Shown in pieces: positions 1 through 7,900 of a stretch of DNA of 64,000 nucleotides (its first letter is position 1; every line of letters starts with the position of its first letter). This DNA is from Patescibacteria group bacterium (GTDB taxonomy: Bacteria; Patescibacteriota; Minisyncoccia; Moranbacterales; GWC2-37-73), in the NCBI GenBank assembly GCA_022709545.1, contig JAKLIP010000002.1, positions 1 to 64,000 of the forward strand. Reading direction: 5' to 3'. The translations under genes and the position numbers were made by a program. Below the pieces are notes generated by a model. The model saw nothing but the letters and a program-made list of their open reading frames with translations, made no database searches and was not told where the DNA came from.

Positions 1-71
1 CGGGCTGTGTCAACAATATATTTCTTGGTGTCTTGAATAACGTCTTCTGGTTGTTTTGCGATTGTTTTCAT
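1..71 (-). CDS. Partial TetR-like transcriptional regulator (N-terminal 23 residues)
   Basis: An open frame starts with ATG at 71 and runs off the left edge of the window. The visible residues (MKTIAKQPEDVIQDTKKYIV and on) resemble the first helix of TetR-family repressors, where a TK/TR pair precedes an I-x-D/E-A-A-x-x-L-F helix. The promoter just upstream carries a 16-bp perfect palindrome of the size expected of a TetR operator, which supports autoregulation. The helix-turn-helix itself lies outside the window, so the family call is inference. Confidence 0.45.
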   Translation of the reverse strand, partial: MKTIAKQPEDVIQDTKKYIVDTA

Positions 72-95
72 GCTTTCTTGGTTACTTCTTATTTA

Positions 96-148
96 CTTAC
101 CGATAGGTAAGCTATTTTCAGTATGCCGTAATATCAATTATTTGTCAA
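96..148 (-). promoter_or_regulatory. Promoter with palindromic operator upstream of the TetR-like gene
   Basis: Reading leftward: a -35 TTGACA at 143-148, a 17-bp spacer and a weak -10 CATACT at 120-125. A palindrome, CTTACC-GATA-GGTAAG, covers 96-111, about where transcription should start. A repressor bound there would block initiation, so negative autoregulation by the downstream regulator is likely (inference). Positions 149-291 hold no gene I can support. Confidence 0.5.
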
Positions 149-291
149 ATCGACCTGTCCACTAAATCGTCAAATATAGCTTAAAACAGGCTTATTTATC
201 CATAAAAAAACTGACTTTTTTGCTTGCTGGGGAAGTAATTCCCTTTTCTACAAAGCCGGTTCAAAATGACGCGTTTTTTATCTTATTGAGA

Positions 292-1017
292 CTATTTCAA
301 TTTCAAAAGCGGTTCTTCCCACCCGAAACAAGTCTCTGTTTTTTCCAGAACAACGAGAGCCTTCTTGCATTCCGGATCAAGCTTCGCATATTCCTGAAGC
401 ACAACCACAACTTCTTCTATAAATCCGCCAACAGTACCGTCCGAATCATCCACACCTCCAGTGCACAGTTTTTTATCCAGACGCAAAAGGAGGCTGACCA
501 ATAATTCTGCGGTTTGTTCGCCAGCTGGCAATTCGGAAACAATTTTAGCCAAACGATTGCATCCTTCTGAAAGCGAAGCCTGATAAGCAAACCATGTTCG
601 TGATGGGCCGCTATATGCCTTGATATATTTTAGAGCTGAAGTAATTTCTTGTTTAATTTTCTTTAATTCTTCCTCACTTAATTTTCCAAGTTTTCCACTG
701 CATACCGAACTACTGAATACCTTCGCGTCTTCCGGCTTTATTTTCTTGCCTCGCATAACCGCATAAATTGATACGGCCACCATATGTTTGCAAAGCGTGT
801 CATTCTGCCCAAGATAACAAGTGCAAGTAGCCAATCCAAATCGCCGAGCTTCAACAGATACTCGATAAGGTTTCGTTCCTGCGACTATGGCAGAATACGC
901 ACCAATGCCCTCCTTAAATTCCGTCACTTTACCGCTTTCATACAAAGCCACCGCCTTTTCAAAAGTAGGCGGATCTGTGGCGAATTTGATTTTGTCTAAA
1001 TTGTAGGCTGGTTGCAT
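292..1017 (-). CDS. SWIM zinc-finger protein, last gene of the CBASS operon
   Basis: A 241-residue protein with a SWIM zinc-binding signature: C65, C67, C76 and H78 in the order CxCx8CxH. SWIM fingers bind DNA or proteins in many unrelated proteins. The rest (90-241) is helical and I do not recognise it; no catalytic motif is visible. The gene starts 8 bp after the Cap15-like effector gene and shares its operon. Its role is unknown: it could be a regulator, an accessory factor of the defence module, or a passenger. The SWIM call is firm and the functional link rests only on position. Confidence 0.75.
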   Translation of the reverse strand: MQPAYNLDKIKFATDPPTFEKAVALYESGKVTEFKEGIGAYSAIVAGTKPYRVSVEARRFGLATCTCYLGQNDTLCKHMVAVSIYAVMRGKKIKPEDAKVFSSSVCSGKLGKLSEEELKKIKQEITSALKYIKAYSGPSRTWFAYQASLSEGCNRLAKIVSELPAGEQTAELLVSLLLRLDKKLCTGGVDDSDGTVGGFIEEVVVVLQEYAKLDPECKKALVVLEKTETCFGWEEPLLKLK

Positions 1018-1025
1018 AGTTTTTC

Positions 1026-1616
1026 TTATTCAATAACCTTGTGCAGTTCTATGCTTCCAATATTCTGACGACCACGCCCAGAATAATACTCGCCCTCTAA
1101 TTTATCACCAGAACAGGATAAATAAGTTGTTCCATAATGGATTTGCATGCTATCAACAGAACTTGATTTGGGATTATTCTGATACTGATAATGAAGCGAG
1201 GCATTATTTGAAACCCCTACCATTATTGAAGCAACCGTACTATTTGAACAAGAATTATCGGTCTTTAGTAAAATTTCAATTTCTGTCCAGGTTTGAGATA
1301 TTTTAACATCAGTATTTACGAAATCTTGAGAATTGAAAGATGATTGTAGCTTCCCCCTCCATTTTCCTGAAATATCCGGGGTTTTAATTATCCCCAATTT
1401 TTTCAAAAAGGGTTTTCGCCAAATAAATTTGTCAAATACGCTATATAGTAGACCGTATATTCCCATAACTGATGGCGCGCTTGCCCACCAAGGAAAAGAA
1501 ATTTGCAGTTTTGCAAGAATTGCGCTCATTCCCCAGGTTAAAACAATAGCTATACAAGCAAGATAGAAAGGGATTATTTTTCTTTCATTGGTATTCGTTG
1601 AATAGGGGTGCATCAT
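1026..1616 (-). CDS. cap15: Cap15-like CBASS effector (2 TM + beta-barrel cyclic-nucleotide receptor)
   Basis: The 196-residue protein has two predicted membrane helices (about 14-37 and 42-64), then a strand-rich domain that opens with DISGKWRG (81-88) and continues with repeated I-x-I-x-Q/W-T patterns. This is the layout of the S_2TMbeta/Cap15 family, in which a beta-barrel senses a cyclic nucleotide and the membrane helices oligomerise to disrupt the inner membrane of infected cells. Its start overlaps the stop of the CD-NTase gene by 4 bp (ATGA), so the two are translationally coupled, as expected of a signal-maker/effector pair. The call comes from sequence pattern and context, without a profile search. 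Confidence 0.8.
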   Translation of the reverse strand: MMHPYSTNTNERKIIPFYLACIAIVLTWGMSAILAKLQISFPWWASAPSVMGIYGLLYSVFDKFIWRKPFLKKLGIIKTPDISGKWRGKLQSSFNSQDFVNTDVKISQTWTEIEILLKTDNSCSNSTVASIMVGVSNNASLHYQYQNNPKSSSVDSMQIHYGTTYLSCSGDKLEGEYYSGRGRQNIGSIELHKVIE

Positions 1617-2536
1617 ATCGTTTCCCAGTTATCCCAAAGATAAACAAGATTAGCAATAAACTTTTCCGCATCATCTTTTTTCCATTGCTCCTGTGTATCT
1701 CCGAAAAGCAGCGTCTGTTCATTCTGACAAATAAATTCATCCAGAGAATTTTCATAAAGATGTTTGAGAACATTGAAGTAGGTATCGTGATTGCTGTTGC
1801 AAAAACAACTGTCCGGAACATTATAAATAAGGCTCTGCAAAAAATAGGACGGAGCAATGTCGCCAGTGATTAATCTCTTGTCAATGAGATATTCTCGTGC
1901 ATTTTTGAAAACCCTGACAGATGGCTTGAATAATCCAGCTGTTCTGTTTTTATCATTTTTCTCAACGCCATTATCATAATGATGTTTTGGATAATTCACG
2001 ATAGCATGTCCAGATTTCAGGTGATAAAATTTTATGCCTTCTTCCGCCAGATAATCATTCGACCCACTGAATGACCAATATTTTCTAAAGTGAATAACTG
2101 GAACAATATCGGCTTTAATTCTGCCGGATGTCGGCAACAATTTTATTGATTTATTACCGCTAGAATCAACAAGAAGTTTTCCGTAATAACTTTCCAGCGC
2201 TTTGATTACGTCCAAACGAAAATCTTTCCAAGTATAAGTAGCCGGGCTATGGGATAATTCATGATGGATCGCCTCTTCTTTGGAAAGACTGGATAAATCG
2301 TGTCCGAAAGTTTTTTTCAATTCAACGATAATATCCACGTCGCTGTCGCCACGGATATTAGTTCCGTTTCTGTATGAACCCTGAAGATAAACAATTACTT
2401 TTTTATTTGCAATAAGTTCCTTTATGGGAGATTTTTCGTGTTCAAGAGCTGCTTTTACCGAAGTATAAGTAGCGGCAGCACTTACTGTCGCTCCTTGATT
2501 TGCCCAGGTATTAATTTGCGATTCATAGATTGCCAT
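1613..2536 (-). CDS. CD-NTase (cGAS/DncV-like nucleotidyltransferase) of a CBASS system
   Basis: The 307-residue protein carries the polymerase-beta-type signature: GS at 53-54 followed by DSDVD with metal ligands D66 and D68, and a third acidic residue D143 in IKADIVPV. This is the catalytic triad of CD-NTases, which make cyclic di- or trinucleotides after phage infection. A C-terminal helical region (about 190-307) completes the usual two-lobe fold. It is coupled to the Cap15-like effector, and together they form a CBASS core without Cap2/Cap3 or HORMA/TRIP13 genes, i.e. type I. The nucleotide product cannot be told from sequence. Related tRNA-CCA or OAS-like NTases are less likely given the neighbour. 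Confidence 0.85.
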   Translation of the reverse strand: MAIYESQINTWANQGATVSAAATYTSVKAALEHEKSPIKELIANKKVIVYLQGSYRNGTNIRGDSDVDIIVELKKTFGHDLSSLSKEEAIHHELSHSPATYTWKDFRLDVIKALESYYGKLLVDSSGNKSIKLLPTSGRIKADIVPVIHFRKYWSFSGSNDYLAEEGIKFYHLKSGHAIVNYPKHHYDNGVEKNDKNRTAGLFKPSVRVFKNAREYLIDKRLITGDIAPSYFLQSLIYNVPDSCFCNSNHDTYFNVLKHLYENSLDEFICQNEQTLLFGDTQEQWKKDDAEKFIANLVYLWDNWETI

Positions 2537-2548
2537 TGAATTCGAAGA

Positions 2549-3496
2549 TTATTTCCTCTTTCTTTCCCTGCTGTCCAAATATCTTTTCAGTGCATCTTTG
2601 GAGGTAAGCCAATTGCGTCCTTCCTTGTGCGCCTCCAGTTTTCCACTGCGAGCCAGTTGATTCAGATATTTTTCCGTAAATTTTGTATCCTTGGCTAATT
2701 CTGCCAACGGGATAAATTCCTCTTTGCCTTTCTTGCTTGGCATTAGTATTTTCAGATAAATATCCAATGTTCTCTCCACCGCCCGAGCAATGAAGTTCAC
2801 AAACGGAACATAGTCGCCCTTATCTGCCAGAGACAGCGACCGATAATATCTTTTGCGATCATTCTTTAAGACAATTACCAGGGGAAATCCTGACTGCATC
2901 AGAACAATATTCATCGTCAAGCGTGAAGTCCGGCCGTTGCCGTCAAAAAAGGGATGGATATAGACCAACTTGTGGTGCAAAATACTGGCTAATTCCACTG
3001 GGTGCATTTTTTTCTTACTGTTATCCCCGACCCAACTGATAAGATTTTGCATCAGTCTCGGAATCTCTAAAGCTTCCGGCGGTTTGTGATCCGCTCCACC
3101 AATAATCACCCCGCTGTTTCGGTATTTTCCCGCCCATTCTTTATCAATATCTTGCATCACGATTTGATTCAGCGATCTAATAAACCTTTCCGACACGGTA
3201 TTGTTCTTTCCGCTTTCCACCAGTGAATACAAATAGTCCAAAGCCTCCTTGTGGCTTTTAGCCTCAAGATGATCCTTTAGTGGCTTGCCTTTGATGGTTA
3301 TGCCCTCATTGATGACCAGATAGGTTTCTTTGAGAGTCAAACTGTTACCCTCAATCGCATTGGAATTATAGGTCATTTCCACTTCAAATTGTTCCCTGAG
3401 TTTTTTAACTGCAGAGGATGGCAGTGGACGAAAAGAATTCAGCAACTTCAATTTGTCATCAATTCTTTTTTGGATTTTTTTGTCTAAATATTGCAT
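2549..3496 (-). CDS. Fic-domain AMP-transferase-like protein, first gene of the CBASS operon
   Basis: The 315-residue protein contains the full Fic motif HPFFDGNGRTSR at 181-192, so it should be able to move AMP (or a related nucleotide moiety) from ATP to a hydroxyl side chain. An N-terminal SNAIEGN segment (45-51) fits the class II inhibitory helix, whose glutamate blocks the active site. The C-terminal 60 residues look like a winged-helix or HTH unit. It lies 12 bp ahead of the CD-NTase gene, behind the only clear promoter of the cluster, and therefore leads the operon. It might regulate or guard the CBASS module, or act as an extra toxin; both are inference. Confidence 0.88.
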   Translation of the reverse strand: MQYLDKKIQKRIDDKLKLLNSFRPLPSSAVKKLREQFEVEMTYNSNAIEGNSLTLKETYLVINEGITIKGKPLKDHLEAKSHKEALDYLYSLVESGKNNTVSERFIRSLNQIVMQDIDKEWAGKYRNSGVIIGGADHKPPEALEIPRLMQNLISWVGDNSKKKMHPVELASILHHKLVYIHPFFDGNGRTSRLTMNIVLMQSGFPLVIVLKNDRKRYYRSLSLADKGDYVPFVNFIARAVERTLDIYLKILMPSKKGKEEFIPLAELAKDTKFTEKYLNQLARSGKLEAHKEGRNWLTSKDALKRYLDSRERKRK

Positions 3497-3528
3497 ATAT
3501 TCTTAAGTTGGTTTAGATGATTATTTAC

Positions 3529-3556
3529 AGTATACCATATTAAGGAAACTAGTCAA
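3529..3556 (-). promoter_or_regulatory. Promoter of the Fic/CD-NTase/Cap15/SWIM operon
   Basis: Minus strand: -35 TTGACT at 3551-3556, 16-bp spacer, -10 TATACT at 3529-3534, roughly 35 bp ahead of the Fic start. No other comparable promoter is visible down to the SWIM gene, so all four genes are probably one transcript. Confidence 0.65.
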
Positions 3557-3598
3557 TAATACTGTCTTAAGCCCAAATGCTTGAAAAAGCCACCGACT

Positions 3599-4918
3599 CT
3601 AAATCTTTGAAACCTTCTTCACAAACTCCTTCTGCTTCGTCCTCTTATTAAACCAGCTTAAGCTTGATACTTCCACCACACTGGCTTCAGATAACTCCTG
3701 AAGTGTTTTGTCCAGTTCGCAAATTTCAGGATTAACTTCTAGCGCGGTTTCATTGATTCCCAAAAGCTTTATACCATCCAAAGTTCGCAGGCGCGACAAC
3801 GCCACATATCCCATTCCGTATTCGAATGATTTGCTCAAATCCATTTCCACCGCGTCCAGTGTCATTCCCTGACTTTTGTGAACCGTAATTGCCCAAGCCA
3901 AACGAAGTGGAATTTGAGTGATAGATGCGATCACTATATCATCTTCTTCAATCGCCCATTTTTCTGGAGTCGCTACAATTTCCTTTCCTGAAAAAGTTTC
4001 CACTATCGGCAATTTGTTTTCGTCAAAGCCAATGATTTTTCCTAAGGTGCCGTTAACATAACCGCGATCAAAATTGTTTTTGACAAACATCACCATCGCT
4101 CCAATTTTCAGCACTAGCCGTTCCGGAGCAAGGCATCCTTTTTTGATGATGTTCACCAATTTTTCATTGCCGTCCGAGTGCATCTTGTAGGCTAAAGGTT
4201 TTTCTTTGATTCTGTCCAGCTCTAAATTATTGATAGCATCCACATTGGCGTTGTGAGTAAAAAGCCTAGTCGGATAAATATCGCTTCTGATCGGCTTATT
4301 TTCTCTCGTCAAAACTAAACCCAAAATCTTATCATCCACCTGCTGGTTTCTGATGGCATTAAGAATTTTAGTCATCTTTTCATCCTCTTGGCGGTATTGT
4401 TCTTCCAGATAACAGATTTGCGGATTCATTTCCTGCCAAGCCAAAGACTCAATTACAAACTTGGATTTTTGGTTTTCTTTGGCAACTGGCGGAAGCTGAA
4501 AAAAATCTCCGCATAAAATTACCTGCAATCCGCCAAATGGCAAGAATGGGTCTTTGAAAAGTTTGCAAACTTTGTTGACCATATCCAACTGATGAGCATG
4601 AAGCATGGATATTTCGTCTATGATAAGGACGCCAGTTTTGGCAAAGCGTTTGCGATAATAGAATTTGCCTTTGAGTTTATGCAAATCCCCTTGAGTCAGA
4701 TCATCCTTGATGCCCATTCCTGACCAGCTGTGGATGGTTTGCCCGTTCATGTGAGTCGCGGCAATTCCAGTGGAGGCTGTCACCGCCACTCCGATATTTT
4801 TGCTTTTGAGATAATCGATATATTGGTTCAATAAAAAAGTTTTCCCGCTTCCGGCGGGGCCTGTCAGGAACACATTGTGTCCCAATTTCAAAATGTCCAG
4901 AGCGGTTTTCTGCTTCAT
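3599..4918 (-). CDS. PIF1/RecD-like superfamily 1 DNA helicase
   Basis: The 439-residue protein has Walker A GPAGSGKT at 20-27, Walker B LLIDEIS-type residues around 98-104, and a late TVHKSQGMTLD motif near 350, the usual motif order of PIF1-type 5'-3' helicases. These unwind DNA, G-quadruplexes and RNA-DNA hybrids during replication and repair. Domains beyond the helicase core are lacking. A GAGGT Shine-Dalgarno sequence lies 7 bp before ATG. It is transcribed alone, between the CBASS operon and the TM2 gene. Such helicases occur both in mobile elements and in CPR chromosomes, so it may not belong to either neighbouring module. Confidence 0.85.
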   Translation of the reverse strand: MKQKTALDILKLGHNVFLTGPAGSGKTFLLNQYIDYLKSKNIGVAVTASTGIAATHMNGQTIHSWSGMGIKDDLTQGDLHKLKGKFYYRKRFAKTGVLIIDEISMLHAHQLDMVNKVCKLFKDPFLPFGGLQVILCGDFFQLPPVAKENQKSKFVIESLAWQEMNPQICYLEEQYRQEDEKMTKILNAIRNQQVDDKILGLVLTRENKPIRSDIYPTRLFTHNANVDAINNLELDRIKEKPLAYKMHSDGNEKLVNIIKKGCLAPERLVLKIGAMVMFVKNNFDRGYVNGTLGKIIGFDENKLPIVETFSGKEIVATPEKWAIEEDDIVIASITQIPLRLAWAITVHKSQGMTLDAVEMDLSKSFEYGMGYVALSRLRTLDGIKLLGINETALEVNPEICELDKTLQELSEASVVEVSSLSWFNKRTKQKEFVKKVSKI

Positions 4919-4945
4919 CGTTTTTACCTCATTTATTCTTCAATT

Positions 4946-4974
4946 TTAGCAGAAAACAGACCTCTGGTAAAGGG
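4946..4974 (-). promoter_or_regulatory. Likely promoter of the PIF1-like helicase gene
   Basis: Minus strand: TTTACC as a weak -35, 17-bp spacer and TAAAAT as -10, ending about 28 bp before the start codon. The -10 is good and the -35 matches consensus at four of six positions. Confidence 0.4.
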
Positions 4975-5054
4975 TTTTAGAGCCTAAATTTCGCCAAATT
5001 CTGCGATTTGTGCGACTTTTATCTGAAGTTGGGTAAATGATGCCACCGCATAAC

Positions 5055-5081
5055 AAAACCGAGGCATTTCGCCCCGGTTTT
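5055..5081 (-). terminator. Intrinsic terminator after the TM2 gene
   Basis: An 11-bp stem (AAAACCGGGGC against GCCTCGGTTTT, one G-U pair) with a GAAAT loop, ending in a T-run in the minus direction, 7 bp beyond the stop of the zinc-ribbon/TM2 gene. Confidence 0.7.
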
Positions 5082-5087
5082 CTTAGC

Positions 5088-6032
5088 CTATAACCCCACT
5101 ATTTCAATTCCCAGCGGACTGGACAGCTTCCACTTCATCATTCCACTGCTGATGTCGAGCATCTCGTTGATCATGGCAATCTCGTGTTTGTCACTCCATG
5201 CCTCTGGAAAGGGATAGGCATATTTTTGTTGTTGGACAAGCGATTGGCAATAATTCATATCTGAACATTGATCTATCGTTTTTACTTTTCCGTCTTTATC
5301 CCTCACCTTCCCATAATTTATATCCCAATCCATATATTCCTGAAATTTGGCATCATCGTCAAAAATGTGAAAATAGCTCTTGGCATCTTTTTTGTGCAGA
5401 TCTTTAGCCAATGCGATCAAATCTGCCTGAGAAGTTTTGGGAGGGATGACTATGCTTTTCCAGGTCTTGCCAGATTTTTCATAGCTCTTCAATTCCCGAT
5501 AGCTCACGATTTTTTCCTGGGCAGTTTCAATCGGTGCTGTTTCCTGCTTTGGAGTTTCCGCTGGCTGGACAACAGCCTCGTTCTTTTTCTTTTCAACCTC
5601 GTCCATTGAATTGCCGATCACAACCAGCAGTATTGAGAAAGCACCCACCGCGATTATCACTGCCAGCAGTATTTTCTTGAAAGAACTTTCTTTCTTGTTT
5701 TCATTATTATTTGAACCATTGATATATTTGCTCGCAAATTTTTCATCACTGCTGGCGATGTATCCGATGCCTTCAAAGAAAGCGACAAACGATGGAATCA
5801 GCGTCCAACAAAATATCAAATACAGAAAACCTTGTCCTGTTTTTCCCAGATAAAACTTGTGCGCTCCCAGTCCTCCCAAAAGCCAAGCCAATAAAAAGGC
5901 GACTACTTTACTCTTGGAATTTTTAACTGGCTCGTGTCCTGTCTCCAGCCATTCTCCGCAGTGTTTGCATTTTTTAGCTTCTGCAAGAATTTCTTCTCCG
6001 CAAAATTGGCACTTCTTGTTTTGTGTTTCCAT
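5088..6032 (-). CDS. Zinc-ribbon and TM2-domain membrane protein
   Basis: I start this at [14 protein letters not shown] (6032, 314 aa) rather than 6146, because an intrinsic terminator lies between the two starts. The N-terminus is a double-CxxC zinc ribbon (CQFCGEE, then CKHCGEW). A TM2 region follows (two helices joined by [13 protein letters not shown]), then another membrane helix near 125-145 and a polar extracytoplasmic C-terminus of about 165 residues that I do not recognise. TM2 proteins are common single-gene membrane proteins of unknown role. The gene is set apart by a folded leader upstream and a terminator downstream. Confidence 0.75.
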   Translation of the reverse strand: METQNKKCQFCGEEILAEAKKCKHCGEWLETGHEPVKNSKSKVVAFLLAWLLGGLGAHKFYLGKTGQGFLYLIFCWTLIPSFVAFFEGIGYIASSDEKFASKYINGSNNNENKKESSFKKILLAVIIAVGAFSILLVVIGNSMDEVEKKKNEAVVQPAETPKQETAPIETAQEKIVSYRELKSYEKSGKTWKSIVIPPKTSQADLIALAKDLHKKDAKSYFHIFDDDAKFQEYMDWDINYGKVRDKDGKVKTIDQCSDMNYCQSLVQQQKYAYPFPEAWSDKHEIAMINEMLDISSGMMKWKLSSPLGIEIVGL

Positions 6033-6058
6033 TTTTTTAGTCGGTTTTTTTAATGAAT

Positions 6059-6194
6059 TAAAAAACTGCCAGTTTTCGCTGGCAGAAAAACACAAAGCTC
6101 CCCACCAGCGATGTCCTTGCGGACACCCATATCCCTTTCGAGACATGACCGACTAAAGTGCTCTGGATGGAGAGCTTAATACACTTTAGTCGGT
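6059..6194 (-). ncRNA. Candidate structured leader or small RNA ending in an intrinsic terminator
   Basis: On the minus strand, in order: a 13-bp inverted repeat (6182-6194 with 6148-6160) enclosing a second hairpin (GCTCT/AGAGC), a short TGTCC/GGACA hairpin near 6110-6123, and a perfect stem CTGCCAG-CGAAAA-CTGGCAG followed by TTTTTT (6059-6084). The TM2 gene starts 27 bp later. This is either an attenuator-type 5' leader of that gene or a free small RNA of about 135 nt. TTTAGTCGG occurs both in the inverted repeat and again at 6037-6045. I see no strong promoter; positions 6195-6349 otherwise hold no gene. Confidence 0.45.
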
Positions 6195-6349
6195 TTTCAT
6201 ACCATACCTTGCGATTTTACTCACAAGGGTTAGGCATTTAATTGTTGATTTTATTATTACATTTATATCGGCGAAAATCAACCCGTCCATCCTGTCTCTC
6301 CATCCATTAACTTATCGGTTTTCTTTTTTTAGTTTTCAAAGAACTCCGG

Positions 6350-7201
6350 TCAATCTATCTGGGACAGCTTCACTTCCTTCGCCAGCTGATTTTTAGTGAG
6401 ATGCATATATCTTTCCGTCGTAGCAATAGATTTATGTCCGAGCAAAATCTGAGTCGCCCGGAGACTCGCCCCTTTTTCCAAAAGCCTCACACAATAGCTG
6501 TGACGAAGGCTATGGACTGATATTCCTTTTCTTGCTACTCCGGCTTTTTCCAAATACTTCTGAAGCATCAAAGAAACCCTCCTCGCAGTCATTCTTTTCC
6601 CCAGACTGCTTTTGATCAGCGGTTCATTTGGTTTTTTGCCCTTCATAAATACTTTCAATAATTTGGCTAGTCTTTTGTTAATCGGCACAACCTGTTCCAC
6701 ATTGCCTTTCCGCCTAATACGGATGGTTTTGTTTTCCAAATTGATGTCGTTGAGGCTTATATTGGTCAATTCACTGAGTCGAAAGCCTGTCTCGGCTAAA
6801 ATCCTAACTGCCACCTCGTTTCTTGGTTGAAACTTGGACTCATCCTTTTCCACCGCGCCAATCAATTTCCTGACTTCTAATTCTGAAAGATAACTTGGCT
6901 CACGGCTGATTACTTTGGGCATCGGCAGATTTTTCATCGGATTATCTCTGATGATATTTTCGTCTTCCAAGAATCTGAAGAAATTTCGCAGGGTCGTTTG
7001 TTTCAATCTTTTGGTAATCGGCTGATTGGCTAACGAAAAGAGGAAGGCTCGGATGTCTTTCCTCTTTGTCGCCCTAATTGAACCGCTCTTTCCTAAATAA
7101 TCACGAAACTCATGCAGATTGTTTTTGTAGACCCTGACCGTGTGCTCGCTTAAGCACCGCTCCAGTTTCAGGTAATCCAAATAGTCTTTGATATGATCCA
7201 T
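6350..7201 (-). CDS. XerC/D-type tyrosine recombinase (first of three)
   Basis: A 283-residue protein with the N-terminal SAM-like core-binding domain (1-85) and a catalytic domain holding the full set R141 (GFRLSEL), K165, H230-x-x-R233 (HSLRH), H256 (LGHKS) and the nucleophile Y265 (TERYMHL). It cuts and rejoins DNA at short repeats through a 3'-phosphotyrosine. It could be the host Xer protein or the integrase of the phage-like block to its right. No matching direct repeats were found next to it. The small size and XerD-like linker favour a general Xer enzyme. Confidence 0.85.
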   Translation of the reverse strand: MDHIKDYLDYLKLERCLSEHTVRVYKNNLHEFRDYLGKSGSIRATKRKDIRAFLFSLANQPITKRLKQTTLRNFFRFLEDENIIRDNPMKNLPMPKVISREPSYLSELEVRKLIGAVEKDESKFQPRNEVAVRILAETGFRLSELTNISLNDINLENKTIRIRRKGNVEQVVPINKRLAKLLKVFMKGKKPNEPLIKSSLGKRMTARRVSLMLQKYLEKAGVARKGISVHSLRHSYCVRLLEKGASLRATQILLGHKSIATTERYMHLTKNQLAKEVKLSQID

Positions 7202-7259
7202 TTTGTTTTACTCTTAACTTATGGACACACCATAGCTCTTTGGGGAATACTATCAAGGC

Positions 7260-7754
7260 CTACTTATCCACTCCTTGGCTTTTGGCTTTTTCCAAGAGAT
7301 TCTTCAGCTTTTCCTGCCAATCTTCCCTTTTCACTTCTATCGGCAGGCGGTAATGCTCAATGGGAATTAGCTTTTCATCATCATTGCCGATTAAATAATA
7401 CTTATCACCGTCAATCAGGAAATGATTGGTGGCATCGAAGTAATATCCCAGACCGTTGCTGTCGGCAATGAAAGCTCGTTCATCAATATATCTGGGAAGA
7501 GTAAAAACAATCAGTTTTTTTAGCGACTCTTGGTCGCCTTTTAGATTATAGAATCGCGCTTCGCAAAGCATTTCCAAATCAGAAATATCAAAACGACACT
7601 CTGCCACTATTTTCTCATCGTCTTTAATAAGATACTTATCCTCACCAACTTCTGAAATATACCGCTTAAAAACTGGATGAATTTTCTTCACATCTTTCAA
7701 ATTATGGAAGAATCTTCCCGCGCTCACTTCTCGTAAAAATTGAATGATTATCAT
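7260..7754 (-). CDS. Hypothetical protein of the phage-like block
   Basis: A 164-residue protein that I do not recognise. It is mixed strand and helix with no membrane segment, and a charged C-terminal helix (EDWQEKLKNLLEKAKSQ). It has alternating I/V/Y strands and acidic turns (IDGDKYYLIGNDDEK), suggesting a compact beta-rich fold. It lies downstream of the terminase genes in the same direction, so it may be part of that transcript. Function unknown. Confidence 0.55.
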   Translation of the reverse strand: MIIIQFLREVSAGRFFHNLKDVKKIHPVFKRYISEVGEDKYLIKDDEKIVAECRFDISDLEMLCEARFYNLKGDQESLKKLIVFTLPRYIDERAFIADSNGLGYYFDATNHFLIDGDKYYLIGNDDEKLIPIEHYRLPIEVKREDWQEKLKNLLEKAKSQGVDK

Positions 7755-7795
7755 TTTGGTTAAAATTACAAATTAAAAGGGACTGACAACAGCTA

Positions 7796-7900
7796 TTATC
7801 TGACTGTTTGGCAATAGCGCTCATACATTGTCCAAATGAATGTTGCGAATAATGCCGATATAAACAGGGACGATAACAGCGACTGGGTTTTGGTCTTCAT
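7796..7900 (-). CDS. 34-residue single-pass membrane microprotein coupled to the terminase gene
   Basis: Its ATG overlaps the terminase stop codon (CTATGA), the classic sign of translational coupling. The peptide starts MKTKTQSLLSSLFISALFAT and is one membrane helix (about residues 7-27) with a positive N-terminus and a short polar tail ending QTVR. In phages, small single-helix proteins near terminase genes can be holin- or antiholin-like, but that is only a guess here. Confidence 0.5.
   Translation of the reverse strand: MKTKTQSLLSSLFISALFATFIWTMYERYCQTVR

Noticed and set aside
6033-6146. Longer N-terminus of the zinc-ribbon/TM2 protein (start [10 protein letters not shown])
   Set aside because: The extra 38 codons run through an intrinsic terminator stem and share no likeness with the family; the inner METQ start directly before the zinc ribbon is better.
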